A stretch of DNA of 64,000 bases from CAYVBJ01 sp964449075 (lineage in GTDB: Bacteria > Bacteroidota > Rhodothermia > Balneolales > Balneolaceae), in contig CAYVBJ010000011.1 of assembly GCA_964449075.1 (NCBI GenBank), forward strand, positions 22,839 through 86,838. The letters are read 5' to 3'. The translations under genes and the position numbers were made by a program. Below are positions 43,056 through 51,634 of this stretch, piece by piece; position 1 is the first letter of the stretch, and every line of letters starts with the position of its first letter. Under the pieces are notes generated by a model. It worked only from the letters and a program-made list of their open reading frames with translations, was not told the DNA's origin and searched no databases.

Positions 43056-45554
43056 ATGATAATAGAGCTACGAGTAAAATTTTTTTTTATTGGTATTTGT
43101 CTGGCTTTTTTGTCTGTTTCCGTCCCGGAAGCAGCATCCGGCCAGATTAAGTTAACGGGTGATCAGACTACTGCTATCATTTTTTCTGCTTCAGAAGAGA
43201 TTGATGCGGGGAATGTCAAACAGATCAACCCGGTGAACTCTGAGATCTTTGCAGGATCCATTGCCCTTGGAAAAGAATATCCAATAAAAAATAATTTTTT
43301 ACCTGAACCCGTTCTGAACTCACCTTTTTATACTTTTGAAGCCCTAAATGAAGTTATGTCCCTGGGTTTTGAAACCTCTTCCATGGAGAATGGTACCTTT
43401 GCAACGTTTTCATTTCAAAACAGTTCAGAGTCTCCGATTGGTGAATTGAATCTTGCATTCGACTGGATTGTTCGTTCTGACCAGGTGCCTGAACTCAAAA
43501 TGCAGTACAGAGTGAATGAATCCGGCTGGAATGATGCACATGAAGGATATTTTATTCCACCTTCCGTAACTACGGACGATGAGTTCATCTCTGTAAGCAT
43601 GCAGTATTCGCTGGATCAGATTTATGTTAAAAAAGATGATAAAATTGATATCAGGTGGATCTGGAGAATGCAAGAAGGAAATAGTTTTTTTGCTTTGCAA
43701 AGCATTGAAGCGAGAACCGAAACCATTGAAAAACAGGAAAAACTTTATCCGGGATCTTTAATTATAACTGAAATATTACCGTCGGTTGAAACTTCCGACG
43801 GAAGTTTTGAGTATTTTGAAGTCTATAATGCTACAAACAAACCAATTTCTCTAATTGGAGTGGAGATATGGATTAATGATAAATATGAAGTAATTCAGGA
43901 AGATATAAATATAAATCCGCATGAATTTTCTGTCTTCTCCAATATAGAAAGCGAAACCTCATACTATAACAGCAATTATAGCTACAATTCACTATCCATA
44001 GATCAGAACGGCGGTTCAATAAAGCTCGTCTACAATTCGGTTGACGTATCAAAAGCTACATATGATGAAATATTCTCCGGGAGGTCATGGGAGTTAAGTA
44101 ATACCGGGGATGCACATGACGGATACGCAAGCATGGAATCTTTTGCAGCTTCTGAGTCTTCTATTGGCAATCAGATAAAAGGATCTCCCGGAAGGGATGG
44201 GTCCACAATAAGAGTATTTTCAAAGTTTTTTGAAACTTCCGGCTGGCACCTGATAGGGATGCCGGGAATTGCTGTAACTGAATTGAATCGGAATTTTCCC
44301 GGCGTATTAATAGTAAATGATTCTCGTAATGACGGTAGTAAGCTCTGGAATAAATCAGCTTTGACTGATCTGAGCCCGGGTTCTGCAGGGCTTTTGAAAA
44401 TCGAACCTGAAGAAAGCGGTTTGCAGAAAATCATGGCAACTGAGATTCCATCAGTTCAATCTTTTAAGATTGACTCAGAAAACCCGGGGTTGGTAAATTT
44501 AGCCGGAAATCCATTTCCAAAGCCAATAACATTAAAACATATTGTTAATCCTGCAGGCGAACCTGCTGTATTTGCTGTTCAAAGCTGGGATCCGGTTGAA
44601 AAGTCGTTCAGGTTAATAAATCATTTTGAAACTGAAATTCCTTACTGGAAAGGATTTATTCTACCTGACTTACTTGAAAAGAACATTGAAATCAGGGAAG
44701 AACCTGTTCAGGTTCCGGTTTCTAAAAACCCGGTAATTCAATTTGAGTTTATAGTTCAATCCAATAATGATATGCGCTATTACGATAGTGCAGCTGCAAT
44801 CAAACTTATTCAGGGTGATGAGCTTGATAAAATAAAGCACCAAGTGTCAAAATTCTGGCCGATTCGAATGAGTGAAGAAGAATCCTACAGCGCGGCACTC
44901 ATCTATTTTACCAATTCACCAGGCACAAAAAAAGCTTTGGCGCAGATATCAGAACCGGTTGATGATTCCAACCAGATAGCTTTTTATCTGACACCTTTGA
45001 TTGTCAGAAATTCCGGCATGGCAACTCTAAACTGGACATTTGATGAATGGCTGCCTGACCATTGGCAGATAACGCTTACCGACTTGAAAACCGGAGTTCA
45101 AATTGATATGCGTGAAGAAGAAATCTTTCAGTTCCAGGCATCTGAATCCGATATAAGGATGGATCAGTTGCCTGCAGAACCCGGACTGTTTCCGGTGCCT
45201 GAACTTGAACTTGAACCAAGATTAAAAATAAATATTAATCCTGAACCGGGTGCATTTAATACGGCTATTGAAACAGATTCTGAAACGCCCGATGCAATTG
45301 CATTAAATCAAAATTATCCCAACCCGTTTAATCCGACTACCAATATTGAGTTTTACCTGCCGGAACAACAGGCAGTGAAAGTTGAAATTTTTAATGTTGT
45401 TGGTCAGCGGGTTGCAATACTTTTAGAAAATGTTTTGCAGGCCGGTGAGCATTCAATTGTCTGGGACGCTAGTGAAATGCCAAGCGGTATTTACATTATA
45501 CAGATGGATGCGGGTAACAGGGTTCTCACAAGAAAAATGACGCTTGTTAAATAG
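43056..45554 (+). CDS. T9SS type A sorting domain protein with lamin-tail-like domain
   Basis: 832-residue secreted protein. A Sec signal (about 8-27, cleavage near ASGQ) is followed by a beta-rich N-terminal region. A lamin-tail-like domain lies at about 230-310 (SLIITEILP with YFEVYNATNKPISLIGVEIW). A long middle region is unrecognised. The C-terminus (about 748-832) is a type IX secretion sorting domain: LNQNYPNPFNPTTNIEF, VEIFNVVGQRVAIL, GEHSIVWDAS, SGIYIIQM. It should cross the outer membrane by T9SS and be attached at the surface or released. No catalytic motif is visible, so adhesion or structural roles are possible. Confidence 0.88.
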   Translation: MIIELRVKFFFIGICLAFLSVSVPEAASGQIKLTGDQTTAIIFSASEEIDAGNVKQINPVNSEIFAGSIALGKEYPIKNNFLPEPVLNSPFYTFEALNEVMSLGFETSSMENGTFATFSFQNSSESPIGELNLAFDWIVRSDQVPELKMQYRVNESGWNDAHEGYFIPPSVTTDDEFISVSMQYSLDQIYVKKDDKIDIRWIWRMQEGNSFFALQSIEARTETIEKQEKLYPGSLIITEILPSVETSDGSFEYFEVYNATNKPISLIGVEIWINDKYEVIQEDININPHEFSVFSNIESETSYYNSNYSYNSLSIDQNGGSIKLVYNSVDVSKATYDEIFSGRSWELSNTGDAHDGYASMESFAASESSIGNQIKGSPGRDGSTIRVFSKFFETSGWHLIGMPGIAVTELNRNFPGVLIVNDSRNDGSKLWNKSALTDLSPGSAGLLKIEPEESGLQKIMATEIPSVQSFKIDSENPGLVNLAGNPFPKPITLKHIVNPAGEPAVFAVQSWDPVEKSFRLINHFETEIPYWKGFILPDLLEKNIEIREEPVQVPVSKNPVIQFEFIVQSNNDMRYYDSAAAIKLIQGDELDKIKHQVSKFWPIRMSEEESYSAALIYFTNSPGTKKALAQISEPVDDSNQIAFYLTPLIVRNSGMATLNWTFDEWLPDHWQITLTDLKTGVQIDMREEEIFQFQASESDIRMDQLPAEPGLFPVPELELEPRLKININPEPGAFNTAIETDSETPDAIALNQNYPNPFNPTTNIEFYLPEQQAVKVEIFNVVGQRVAILLENVLQAGEHSIVWDASEMPSGIYIIQMDAGNRVLTRKMTLVK

Positions 45555-45683
45555 TAAATTTCACATAAACTTTATAGATTTAAATAGTGCTAACTTATAT
45601 TTATACTATACGTTTGAAATTGGCTGATTATTTAAACAAATATAAAATAAACTCTAAATTAATTCTTACATACTTATTTATTC

Positions 45684-46499
45684 ATGCAGCATAAAATTAT
45701 TCAATATGTTTCTGTTCCTGAAATAGGTCTTGGCACTTACAAACTGCTAAGCAAAGAGTGTAAAAAAACTGTTCTTGAAGCTTTGGAGATAGGTTACCGG
45801 CATATCGATACAGCTCAGATGTACAAAAATGAAAGAGAGATAGGAGAGGCGATCAGGGTCTCTTCTGTGGACAGGGATAATATTTTTCTATCCACGAAAA
45901 TCTGGCATACAAACCTGGAACACGATGAAGTTCTTCACTCAGTGGAGAGCAGTTTAAAAGAGCTTCAAACCTCATATGTGGACTTACTTATGATTCACTG
46001 GCCAAATCCGCATGTCCCGTTAGACAAAACGCTTGAAGCCATGCTGTCCTTAAGAGACCAGGGAAAAGCGATGAATATCGGGGTATGTAACTTTCCCTTG
46101 TCACTGGTGAGACAGATTATAGAAGAGTACAGAATTCCAATATTTACAAACCAGGTAGAATTTCATCCCTTTCTGGATCAGTTCGATTTGCTTGATTATT
46201 CCTATGAAAATGATTTTTTGATTACTGCTTACAGCCCGCTGGCCCAGGGTAAAGTAATGGAAAATCCTCTGTTAAATGAGATCGCGGAAAAGTATGAAAA
46301 ATCACCGGCACAAATTTCTCTGCGCTGGCTGATTGAACAGGAAAACGTAGTAGCTATTCCGAAAGCATCCAGTAAAAAACACCTCGAAGAGAATATCGAT
46401 ATATTCGATTTTGCTCTTTCCGATGAGGATTTTGAAGCTATAGATCAGCTAGATAAATCCCACAGACTAGTGAATCCGAGCTTTGCCCCGGACTGGTAA
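45684..46499 (+). CDS. Aldo/keto reductase
   Basis: NADPH-dependent (beta/alpha)8-barrel reductase of 271 residues, similar to 2,5-diketo-gluconate reductases and other small AKRs. The catalytic tetrad is visible: D42, Y47 (HIDTAQMYKNE), K72 (STKIW) and H105 (MIHWPNP). The cofactor site includes the C-terminal IPKASSKKHLEEN segment. The substrate cannot be read from sequence. It stands alone, 129 bases after the T9SS protein gene. Confidence 0.93.
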   Translation: MQHKIIQYVSVPEIGLGTYKLLSKECKKTVLEALEIGYRHIDTAQMYKNEREIGEAIRVSSVDRDNIFLSTKIWHTNLEHDEVLHSVESSLKELQTSYVDLLMIHWPNPHVPLDKTLEAMLSLRDQGKAMNIGVCNFPLSLVRQIIEEYRIPIFTNQVEFHPFLDQFDLLDYSYENDFLITAYSPLAQGKVMENPLLNEIAEKYEKSPAQISLRWLIEQENVVAIPKASSKKHLEENIDIFDFALSDEDFEAIDQLDKSHRLVNPSFAPDW

Positions 46500-46679
46500 A
46501 AAGAAAACATCCGGTCTCATTAATTTATCTCTTTTTTAAAGCATTAAAAATGCCTTTAGGAAAGTCTCATTTAATCCTGTTAGCTTTATGTAAACTTTAC
46601 ACACAGTTTTAAGGGCTGATGGAACGATATTCACTCCTTATTCTTTTGTTATGAAAACAACATTAATAATTGACTGAAT

Positions 46680-46850
46680 ATGTTAAAAACATCTGATTAC
46701 TTTATACTTAGTGCTGCTATTATATCAATGGCCCTATCAATTATACTCTGGTTCACAATAGATCGTGAAAGCGGTGTATTTGTAGGCCTTTGGGTGCCAT
46801 CAATACTTGGATTTGGCGCTTATTTTAAGCTCTTAAACAGAAGGAACTGA
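46680..46850 (+). CDS. Small two-helix membrane protein (56 residues)
   Basis: A 56-residue frame from ATG 46680 to TGA 46850 with two hydrophobic segments (about 7-26 and 33-50) separated by a short polar turn (DRESG), then a basic end FKLLNRRN. The FVGLWVPSILGFGAYFK segment resembles short uncharacterised membrane proteins I associate with Bacteroidota. It is followed after two bases by another small frame, and the tight spacing supports translation of both. No function is known. Confidence 0.6.
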   Translation: MLKTSDYFILSAAIISMALSIILWFTIDRESGVFVGLWVPSILGFGAYFKLLNRRN

Positions 46851-46852
46851 AA

Positions 46853-47005
46853 ATGGATACATCATTTCTTTTTACTGCAGGTATGTTTGTTTCATTATTA
46901 CTTATAATTGGCCTGATTTATACCCTGAAAGAGTTTAAAAGGATGGAGGAAAATCCAAATGAGTATAGAAGAGACGAAGATTACCCCCGAGTAAAAAATA
47001 AGTAA
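46853..47005 (+). CDS. Small single-helix membrane protein (50 residues)
   Basis: A 50-residue frame from ATG 46853 to TAA 47005. Residues 5-24 form one clear membrane helix, followed by a highly charged tail (KEFKRMEENPNEYRRDED). It starts two bases after the preceding small gene, implying a two-gene unit. No homologue is recognised. Its composition is unlike random AT-rich sequence, which supports it modestly. Confidence 0.5.
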   Translation: MDTSFLFTAGMFVSLLLIIGLIYTLKEFKRMEENPNEYRRDEDYPRVKNK

Positions 47006-47145
47006 CTACACTTTTCATAGCAGCCATTCACTGTAATATTTATTCAAATTTTTTAGGATTAGAATTTGATTGTCAGCTTTAGTAAACTTCTCTGAGGTGA
47101 AAGAATTTCTAATCATGATTTTTATTGCATTCTAAACTAAACATT

Positions 47146-49278
47146 ATGAATACATATTCAGCTTTTACGGGTATTTTGAAGTATATCTTCGGTTATATTC
47201 TGCTGGCATCTCTTATTTCCTGCAATACTGAGCAAAATACCAGGGTACAATCCCCGGATAACAACATGGTGCTTAACTTTTATGTTTCGGAAACGGGAGA
47301 GGCAAACTACGAAATTTCATATAAGGATGAACTTATTATTGAAAGGTCAAAGCTGGGTTACTTATTTAAGAATCAGCCGTCCCTGACTGATGGTTTCGAA
47401 ATTGCTGGTATAACCCGTTCATCGGTACAGGAAAACTGGGAACCAGTTTGGGGTGATAAGAGTGATATTCACAACCACTATAATGAAATGCATATCGAAC
47501 TGAGAGAAAATGAAGAGCCGGGTAGGGAGTTACATCTTAGATTCAGAGCTTTTGATGACGGCATCGGGTTCAGGTACGAATTTCAGGAGCAGGCCGGAGT
47601 TGACAGCCTTTTTGTGATGGACGAAATTACCGAATTCAATTTAACCGGCGATCACACAGCCTGGTGGATTCCTGCCGATTACGATAGTTATGAATACCTG
47701 TATGAGACTACGAAGATCAGCGAAATTGATGCCTCAAAATATGAAGCCGAGAATGAGAGGGCAGACCGGTGGATTAATAACTTTAAAGCAGTTAATACAC
47801 CGGTTACTATGAAATCGGATAACGGTCTCTACATGAGTTTTCATGAAGCCAATCTCACTGATTACCCCGGAATGACTCTTGCTGTACAGGATGGGCAGAT
47901 TCTGAAATCGGAACTTGTGCCCTGGGCAGACGGCACAAAAGTAAAAACGGGTAACTCGTTTGTATCTCCCTGGAGAACAGTACAGGTAACGGAAAGTGCA
48001 GGAGATCTGCTCACATCAGATTTAATTGTAAACCTGAACGAACCAAACAAACTGGAAGACACCTCCTGGATTGAACCCATGAAATACACAGGTATCTGGT
48101 GGGAAATGCACCTGGGGAAAACTTCCTGGGGATTGGAAGAATTGGCTGAGGACTCCTATACTGCGGGTCTGGGACGTGAAGGAGCTCATGGCGCTACTAC
48201 TGAAAATGCGATGCGTTATATTGATTTTAATGCCGAAGCAGGAATTGCAGGTTTACTGATTGAAGGCTGGAACACTGGATGGGAGTATTGGGGCACCGAT
48301 AGTCTAGGGTTTTTTGATTTCACAACATCCTATCCCGATTTTGACCTTGAAAAAGTTGTTGATTATGCCAATCAACATGAAGTACAGATAATCGGGCATC
48401 ACGAAACATCTGGACAGGCAGCTCCATATGAAGAGAGACTTGAACCGGCATTTGAACTATACAACAGTCTTGGCATTCGGGCAGTTAAAACAGGATATGC
48501 CGGTGCGATCGTACCATCGGGTGAAGCTCACCACGGGCAATTCATGGTCAGGCATTATCGCAAAGTTGTTGAAACTGCAGCACGCTATAAAATTGCGATA
48601 AATGCACACGAGCCGATTAAGGCAACCGGGATTCGAAGAACCTATCCCAATATGATGACCCGGGAAGGTGTGAGAGGCATGGAGTACAATGCATGGAGTG
48701 ATGGGAATCCTCCAGAGCATACAACCATCTTACCGTTTTCACGGGGCCTTTCCGGACCGACTGATTACACCCCGGGAATATTTGATTTACTATTTGACGA
48801 ATATCGTGAGGATGAACGGGTTCATTCAACACTCGCTAACCAGCTGGCACTCTATGTAGTAATTTACAGTCCCCACCAAATGGCTGCAGATCTGCCGGAA
48901 AACTACAAAACAGATGGTGATTTTCATCCTGCATTTCAATTTATCAGGGATGTGGCGGTAGACTGGGACGAAACTATCGTTCCGGATGCAGAAATTGGTG
49001 ACTATGCAGTTGTTGCACGAAAAGAGAGGGGAGAAGACCGCTGGTTTGTCGGTGCGGTTACTGATGAAAATGAGAGAGATATCACTCTTGCACTGGATTT
49101 TCTGGAAGATGGTACTGCATACCGAGCAATTATATACAGGGATGGTGAGGATGCACACTGGGAATCAAATCCTTATTCTTTCGGGATAGATGAGATAAAA
49201 GTTGACAGGAACTCTTCAATTAATCTTAATTTAGCTGCAGGTGGCGGTGCAGCTATACATATTGAACCGGCGGAATAA
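47146..49278 (+). CDS. Glycoside hydrolase family 97 lipoprotein (alpha-glucosidase-like)
   Basis: Exported GH97 enzyme of about 710 residues from the ATG at 47146 (an in-frame TTG at 47125 is less likely). The signal has lipobox SLISC, so it is lipid-anchored. The N-terminal beta-sandwich starts VQSPDNNMVLNF; the barrel contains GLLIEGWNTGWEYWG, GHHETSG, NAHEPIKATGIRRTYPN and TREGVRGMEYNAW. The glutamates in HHETS, HEPIK and TREGV match those of the inverting SusB subgroup, in contrast to retaining GH97 members that use an Asp, so alpha-glucosidase activity on starch-like glycans is likely. No SusCD pair is adjacent. Confidence 0.93.
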   Translation: MNTYSAFTGILKYIFGYILLASLISCNTEQNTRVQSPDNNMVLNFYVSETGEANYEISYKDELIIERSKLGYLFKNQPSLTDGFEIAGITRSSVQENWEPVWGDKSDIHNHYNEMHIELRENEEPGRELHLRFRAFDDGIGFRYEFQEQAGVDSLFVMDEITEFNLTGDHTAWWIPADYDSYEYLYETTKISEIDASKYEAENERADRWINNFKAVNTPVTMKSDNGLYMSFHEANLTDYPGMTLAVQDGQILKSELVPWADGTKVKTGNSFVSPWRTVQVTESAGDLLTSDLIVNLNEPNKLEDTSWIEPMKYTGIWWEMHLGKTSWGLEELAEDSYTAGLGREGAHGATTENAMRYIDFNAEAGIAGLLIEGWNTGWEYWGTDSLGFFDFTTSYPDFDLEKVVDYANQHEVQIIGHHETSGQAAPYEERLEPAFELYNSLGIRAVKTGYAGAIVPSGEAHHGQFMVRHYRKVVETAARYKIAINAHEPIKATGIRRTYPNMMTREGVRGMEYNAWSDGNPPEHTTILPFSRGLSGPTDYTPGIFDLLFDEYREDERVHSTLANQLALYVVIYSPHQMAADLPENYKTDGDFHPAFQFIRDVAVDWDETIVPDAEIGDYAVVARKERGEDRWFVGAVTDENERDITLALDFLEDGTAYRAIIYRDGEDAHWESNPYSFGIDEIKVDRNSSINLNLAAGGGAAIHIEPAE

Positions 49279-49303
49279 TAACAGCTAACTAAAAGTAGTA
49301 TCT

Positions 49304-50473
49304 ATGAATAATAAAGCCGAACAGGCCTGGTATGTAAAGTACACAGTAATATTAACTGGCCTGGTTCTAACGGTTTTTGCCATGATTGTAGCAAAGCCGC
49401 TGCTGGTGCCGCTGCTTTTTGCTATACTGCTCTCAATACTCTTATCACCTGTATGCACAAAGCTGGAAAATTTCAAGATTCCCAGACTATTCTCGGTAAT
49501 CATTACAATTCTTGTCAGTTTCTTAATTATTGGCGGCTTGATATTTCTTTTCTACAATCAACTTACGGCTTTTGCTGAGGATATTGAACTTGTTGAAAGT
49601 CGGTTACAGGAATTGCTTATCAGTTTTAATGCCTTTCTTGAGAACTGGTTTGGGATTGATACAGCTTTTGATATTGAATCTCTGAAAGAATCACTTTTTG
49701 CCTTCGTGCGCGCAAATATTTCTGCTTTAACAACAGGTATTGCCGGGGCCGCGTCTGTGCTTACCGCAGCATTTCTTGTTCCAATCTATGTGTTTCTGAT
49801 TCTGCTCTTAAGGGATTTTTTACATGAATTTGTATTAAAACTATTTGCCAGCGATAAAAAGCCTGAAAGACAAACCGTAGGTGATATTATTGACGGTATT
49901 AAAAATGTAGTTCAGTATTACATTTCAGGGGTGACAATCGTTATTCTGATCCTGGCTGTTCTCTATTCGGCGATTCTGATGATTATAGGCGTAAAACATG
50001 CAGTGTTTTTCGGAGTATTTGCAGCCTTTTTGAATATTATACCGTTTATCGGGCCGATTTTCGGGTCTGTTTTCCCCATACTTTTTTCACTGCTTACCAT
50101 GGATTCGCTTATCTATCCGTTGTTGATTTTAGTCAGTTTTTACGTAGTCCAAATGGTTGAAGGTAATTTGCTGACACCTATGATTGTGGGTAACCAGGTG
50201 AGCATGAATGCTTTTGTCGCAATCATTTTATTATTTGCCGGTGCCCAGATCTGGGGACTTGCAGGTATGATACTGTTTATTCCGCTTGGCGCAATGGCAA
50301 AAATTGTATTTGATGAAGTTAACTCGTTAAAACCATTCGGCTTTCTTTTTGGAAAAGTACCCGATTCCATGAATCGGAAAAAAGGACCCATTGCTAAAAA
50401 AATGAGTGAGATGACGAAAAATTCCGGCGGATCTGAAACACCGGGTAAAGATAATGAAGATAAAACGCAGTGA
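49304..50473 (+). CDS. AI-2E family transporter (PF01594 permease)
   Basis: Polytopic membrane protein of 389 residues with about seven or eight helices. The N-terminal helices (about 10-80), a soluble loop (85-135), and the C-terminal block with GVKHAVFFGVFAAFLNIIPFIGPIFG and VVQMVEGNLLTPMIVG are the PF01594 hallmarks. The family name comes from the E. coli protein TqsA, but many members are sodium/proton antiporters or have no known substrate, so AI-2 export is not implied. A charged tail follows the last helix. It lies 25 bases after the GH97 gene and converges with the thioesterase gene. Confidence 0.88.
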   Translation: MNNKAEQAWYVKYTVILTGLVLTVFAMIVAKPLLVPLLFAILLSILLSPVCTKLENFKIPRLFSVIITILVSFLIIGGLIFLFYNQLTAFAEDIELVESRLQELLISFNAFLENWFGIDTAFDIESLKESLFAFVRANISALTTGIAGAASVLTAAFLVPIYVFLILLLRDFLHEFVLKLFASDKKPERQTVGDIIDGIKNVVQYYISGVTIVILILAVLYSAILMIIGVKHAVFFGVFAAFLNIIPFIGPIFGSVFPILFSLLTMDSLIYPLLILVSFYVVQMVEGNLLTPMIVGNQVSMNAFVAIILLFAGAQIWGLAGMILFIPLGAMAKIVFDEVNSLKPFGFLFGKVPDSMNRKKGPIAKKMSEMTKNSGGSETPGKDNEDKTQ

Positions 50474-50488
50474 TTTTGTCGGGCGGAT

Positions 50489-51250
50489 TTAAGAGGATTC
50501 CAGACTTTTCATTGATTTCCATACTGAGTTGGCTTCCGCGTGGCACGAAGAGCTATCTTCAGAAAATAGTTTATGGGTATAGGCAGAATCATCCAGTCCG
50601 CCAAGGCAGGATTTGATCCGGTTTCCATACGTAGCTTCAGATTTAAATTTGATTATTAACTCTTTGCAGTATCCTGCCTCTGCTGTTTTTACAGGCAGAG
50701 AGTCGAGAATCCACCGCACGTAAACAGTGTTGTTCAAATGGTTGTTCAAATCCAAATCAGAATAATGTACTTCGAACCGGTTCCTTACTTTTAAATCCTT
50801 TTCAGAACTTGTTACGATATCACTGTCAACAGGCAGTACATGTTCTTCAATATCTGCTCCCAATTTAAGAATACTATTCGAAATACGGACGGGGCGCTTT
50901 TTTATGAGATCAAAAATGATCCAGTGGCTGACCGCCAAACCCAGCAGTTCATTTTGTTGATTGAGAATTCGGAAATCACGATAGGCGAGCAGCCGGTTAC
51001 CGCTTGAAGGCCATGTCTCAATTGTAATTGTATCACGCCATCGAGGATATCCGTTCATTTTAAAATGAAGTTTGTGAAGAATCCATGTGCAATTTTTTTC
51101 CTGAAGATCTGCGATGTCAAATTGCAGTTTTTCGGCATGGTTGCCAGCTGTTTCCTGAAGAAGGCCGGTAAGTGCATCCGGCCTGAGGAAACCTTTTGTG
51201 TCGGCTTCATTCATCCGGATTTTAAAGGATTCTCTGTAGCTGTAAGTCAT
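50489..51250 (-). CDS. Acyl-ACP thioesterase (FatA/FatB family)
   Basis: Predicted acyl-[acyl-carrier-protein] hydrolase of 253 residues with two hotdog domains. The first starts YRESFKIRMNEADTKGFLRP and includes the TWILHKLHF helix region; the second has FEVHYSDLDLNNHLNNTVYVRWI, containing the Asn and His of the acyl-ACP thioesterase active site. It releases free fatty acids from ACP. It stands alone on the minus strand, converging with the AI-2E-family gene after 15 bases. Confidence 0.88.
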   Translation of the reverse strand: MTYSYRESFKIRMNEADTKGFLRPDALTGLLQETAGNHAEKLQFDIADLQEKNCTWILHKLHFKMNGYPRWRDTITIETWPSSGNRLLAYRDFRILNQQNELLGLAVSHWIIFDLIKKRPVRISNSILKLGADIEEHVLPVDSDIVTSSEKDLKVRNRFEVHYSDLDLNNHLNNTVYVRWILDSLPVKTAEAGYCKELIIKFKSEATYGNRIKSCLGGLDDSAYTHKLFSEDSSSCHAEANSVWKSMKSLESS

Positions 51251-51479
51251 GGTTCAGTTTCTTAACATCTTGGTAATGCTTAGATATTCTTTTCGTTACA
51301 ATCCATCCTTAAAATTGAGAAGTTTATTTCACCACAGATAAAAAAATTATTTTGGTGAAAAAATTGTTCAATAACTAACATGATGCACTTTTGAAAATAA
51401 ATCCGCATCTATAATATAGGGTCAGGATAGCATTTTTCAGGGTAACTAAATTCAAAATCTTCGATCACAGGTAATACTT

Positions 51480-51626
51480 ATGGAATTAAATATTTTAATA
51501 ATTATATCGGTAATATTGGTCTCCTGGTTTACAATACTTGTATTCATGTGTTTTGATCTTGAGCAAATTCCGGATAAAAATTTAATTCAAAATGAGAGAC
51601 GTAATTTGTATAAAGTCAGAAATTAG
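51480..51626 (+). CDS. Small single-helix membrane protein (48 residues)
   Basis: A 48-residue frame from ATG 51480 to TAG 51626, with an AGGT Shine-Dalgarno-like tract about 8-10 bases upstream. Residues 4-24 form one strongly hydrophobic helix, followed by a polar tail with DLEQIPDKN. It is transcribed toward the E1 gene and ends 9 bases from it. No family is recognised. The helix plus ribosome-binding site give modest support. Confidence 0.45.
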   Translation: MELNILIIISVILVSWFTILVFMCFDLEQIPDKNLIQNERRNLYKVRN

Positions 51627-51634
51627 CATCTCAG

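Noticed and set aside
46540..46562. Imperfect hairpin after the aldo/keto reductase gene
   Set aside because: Bulged AT-rich stem without a trailing T-run; not a convincing terminator.
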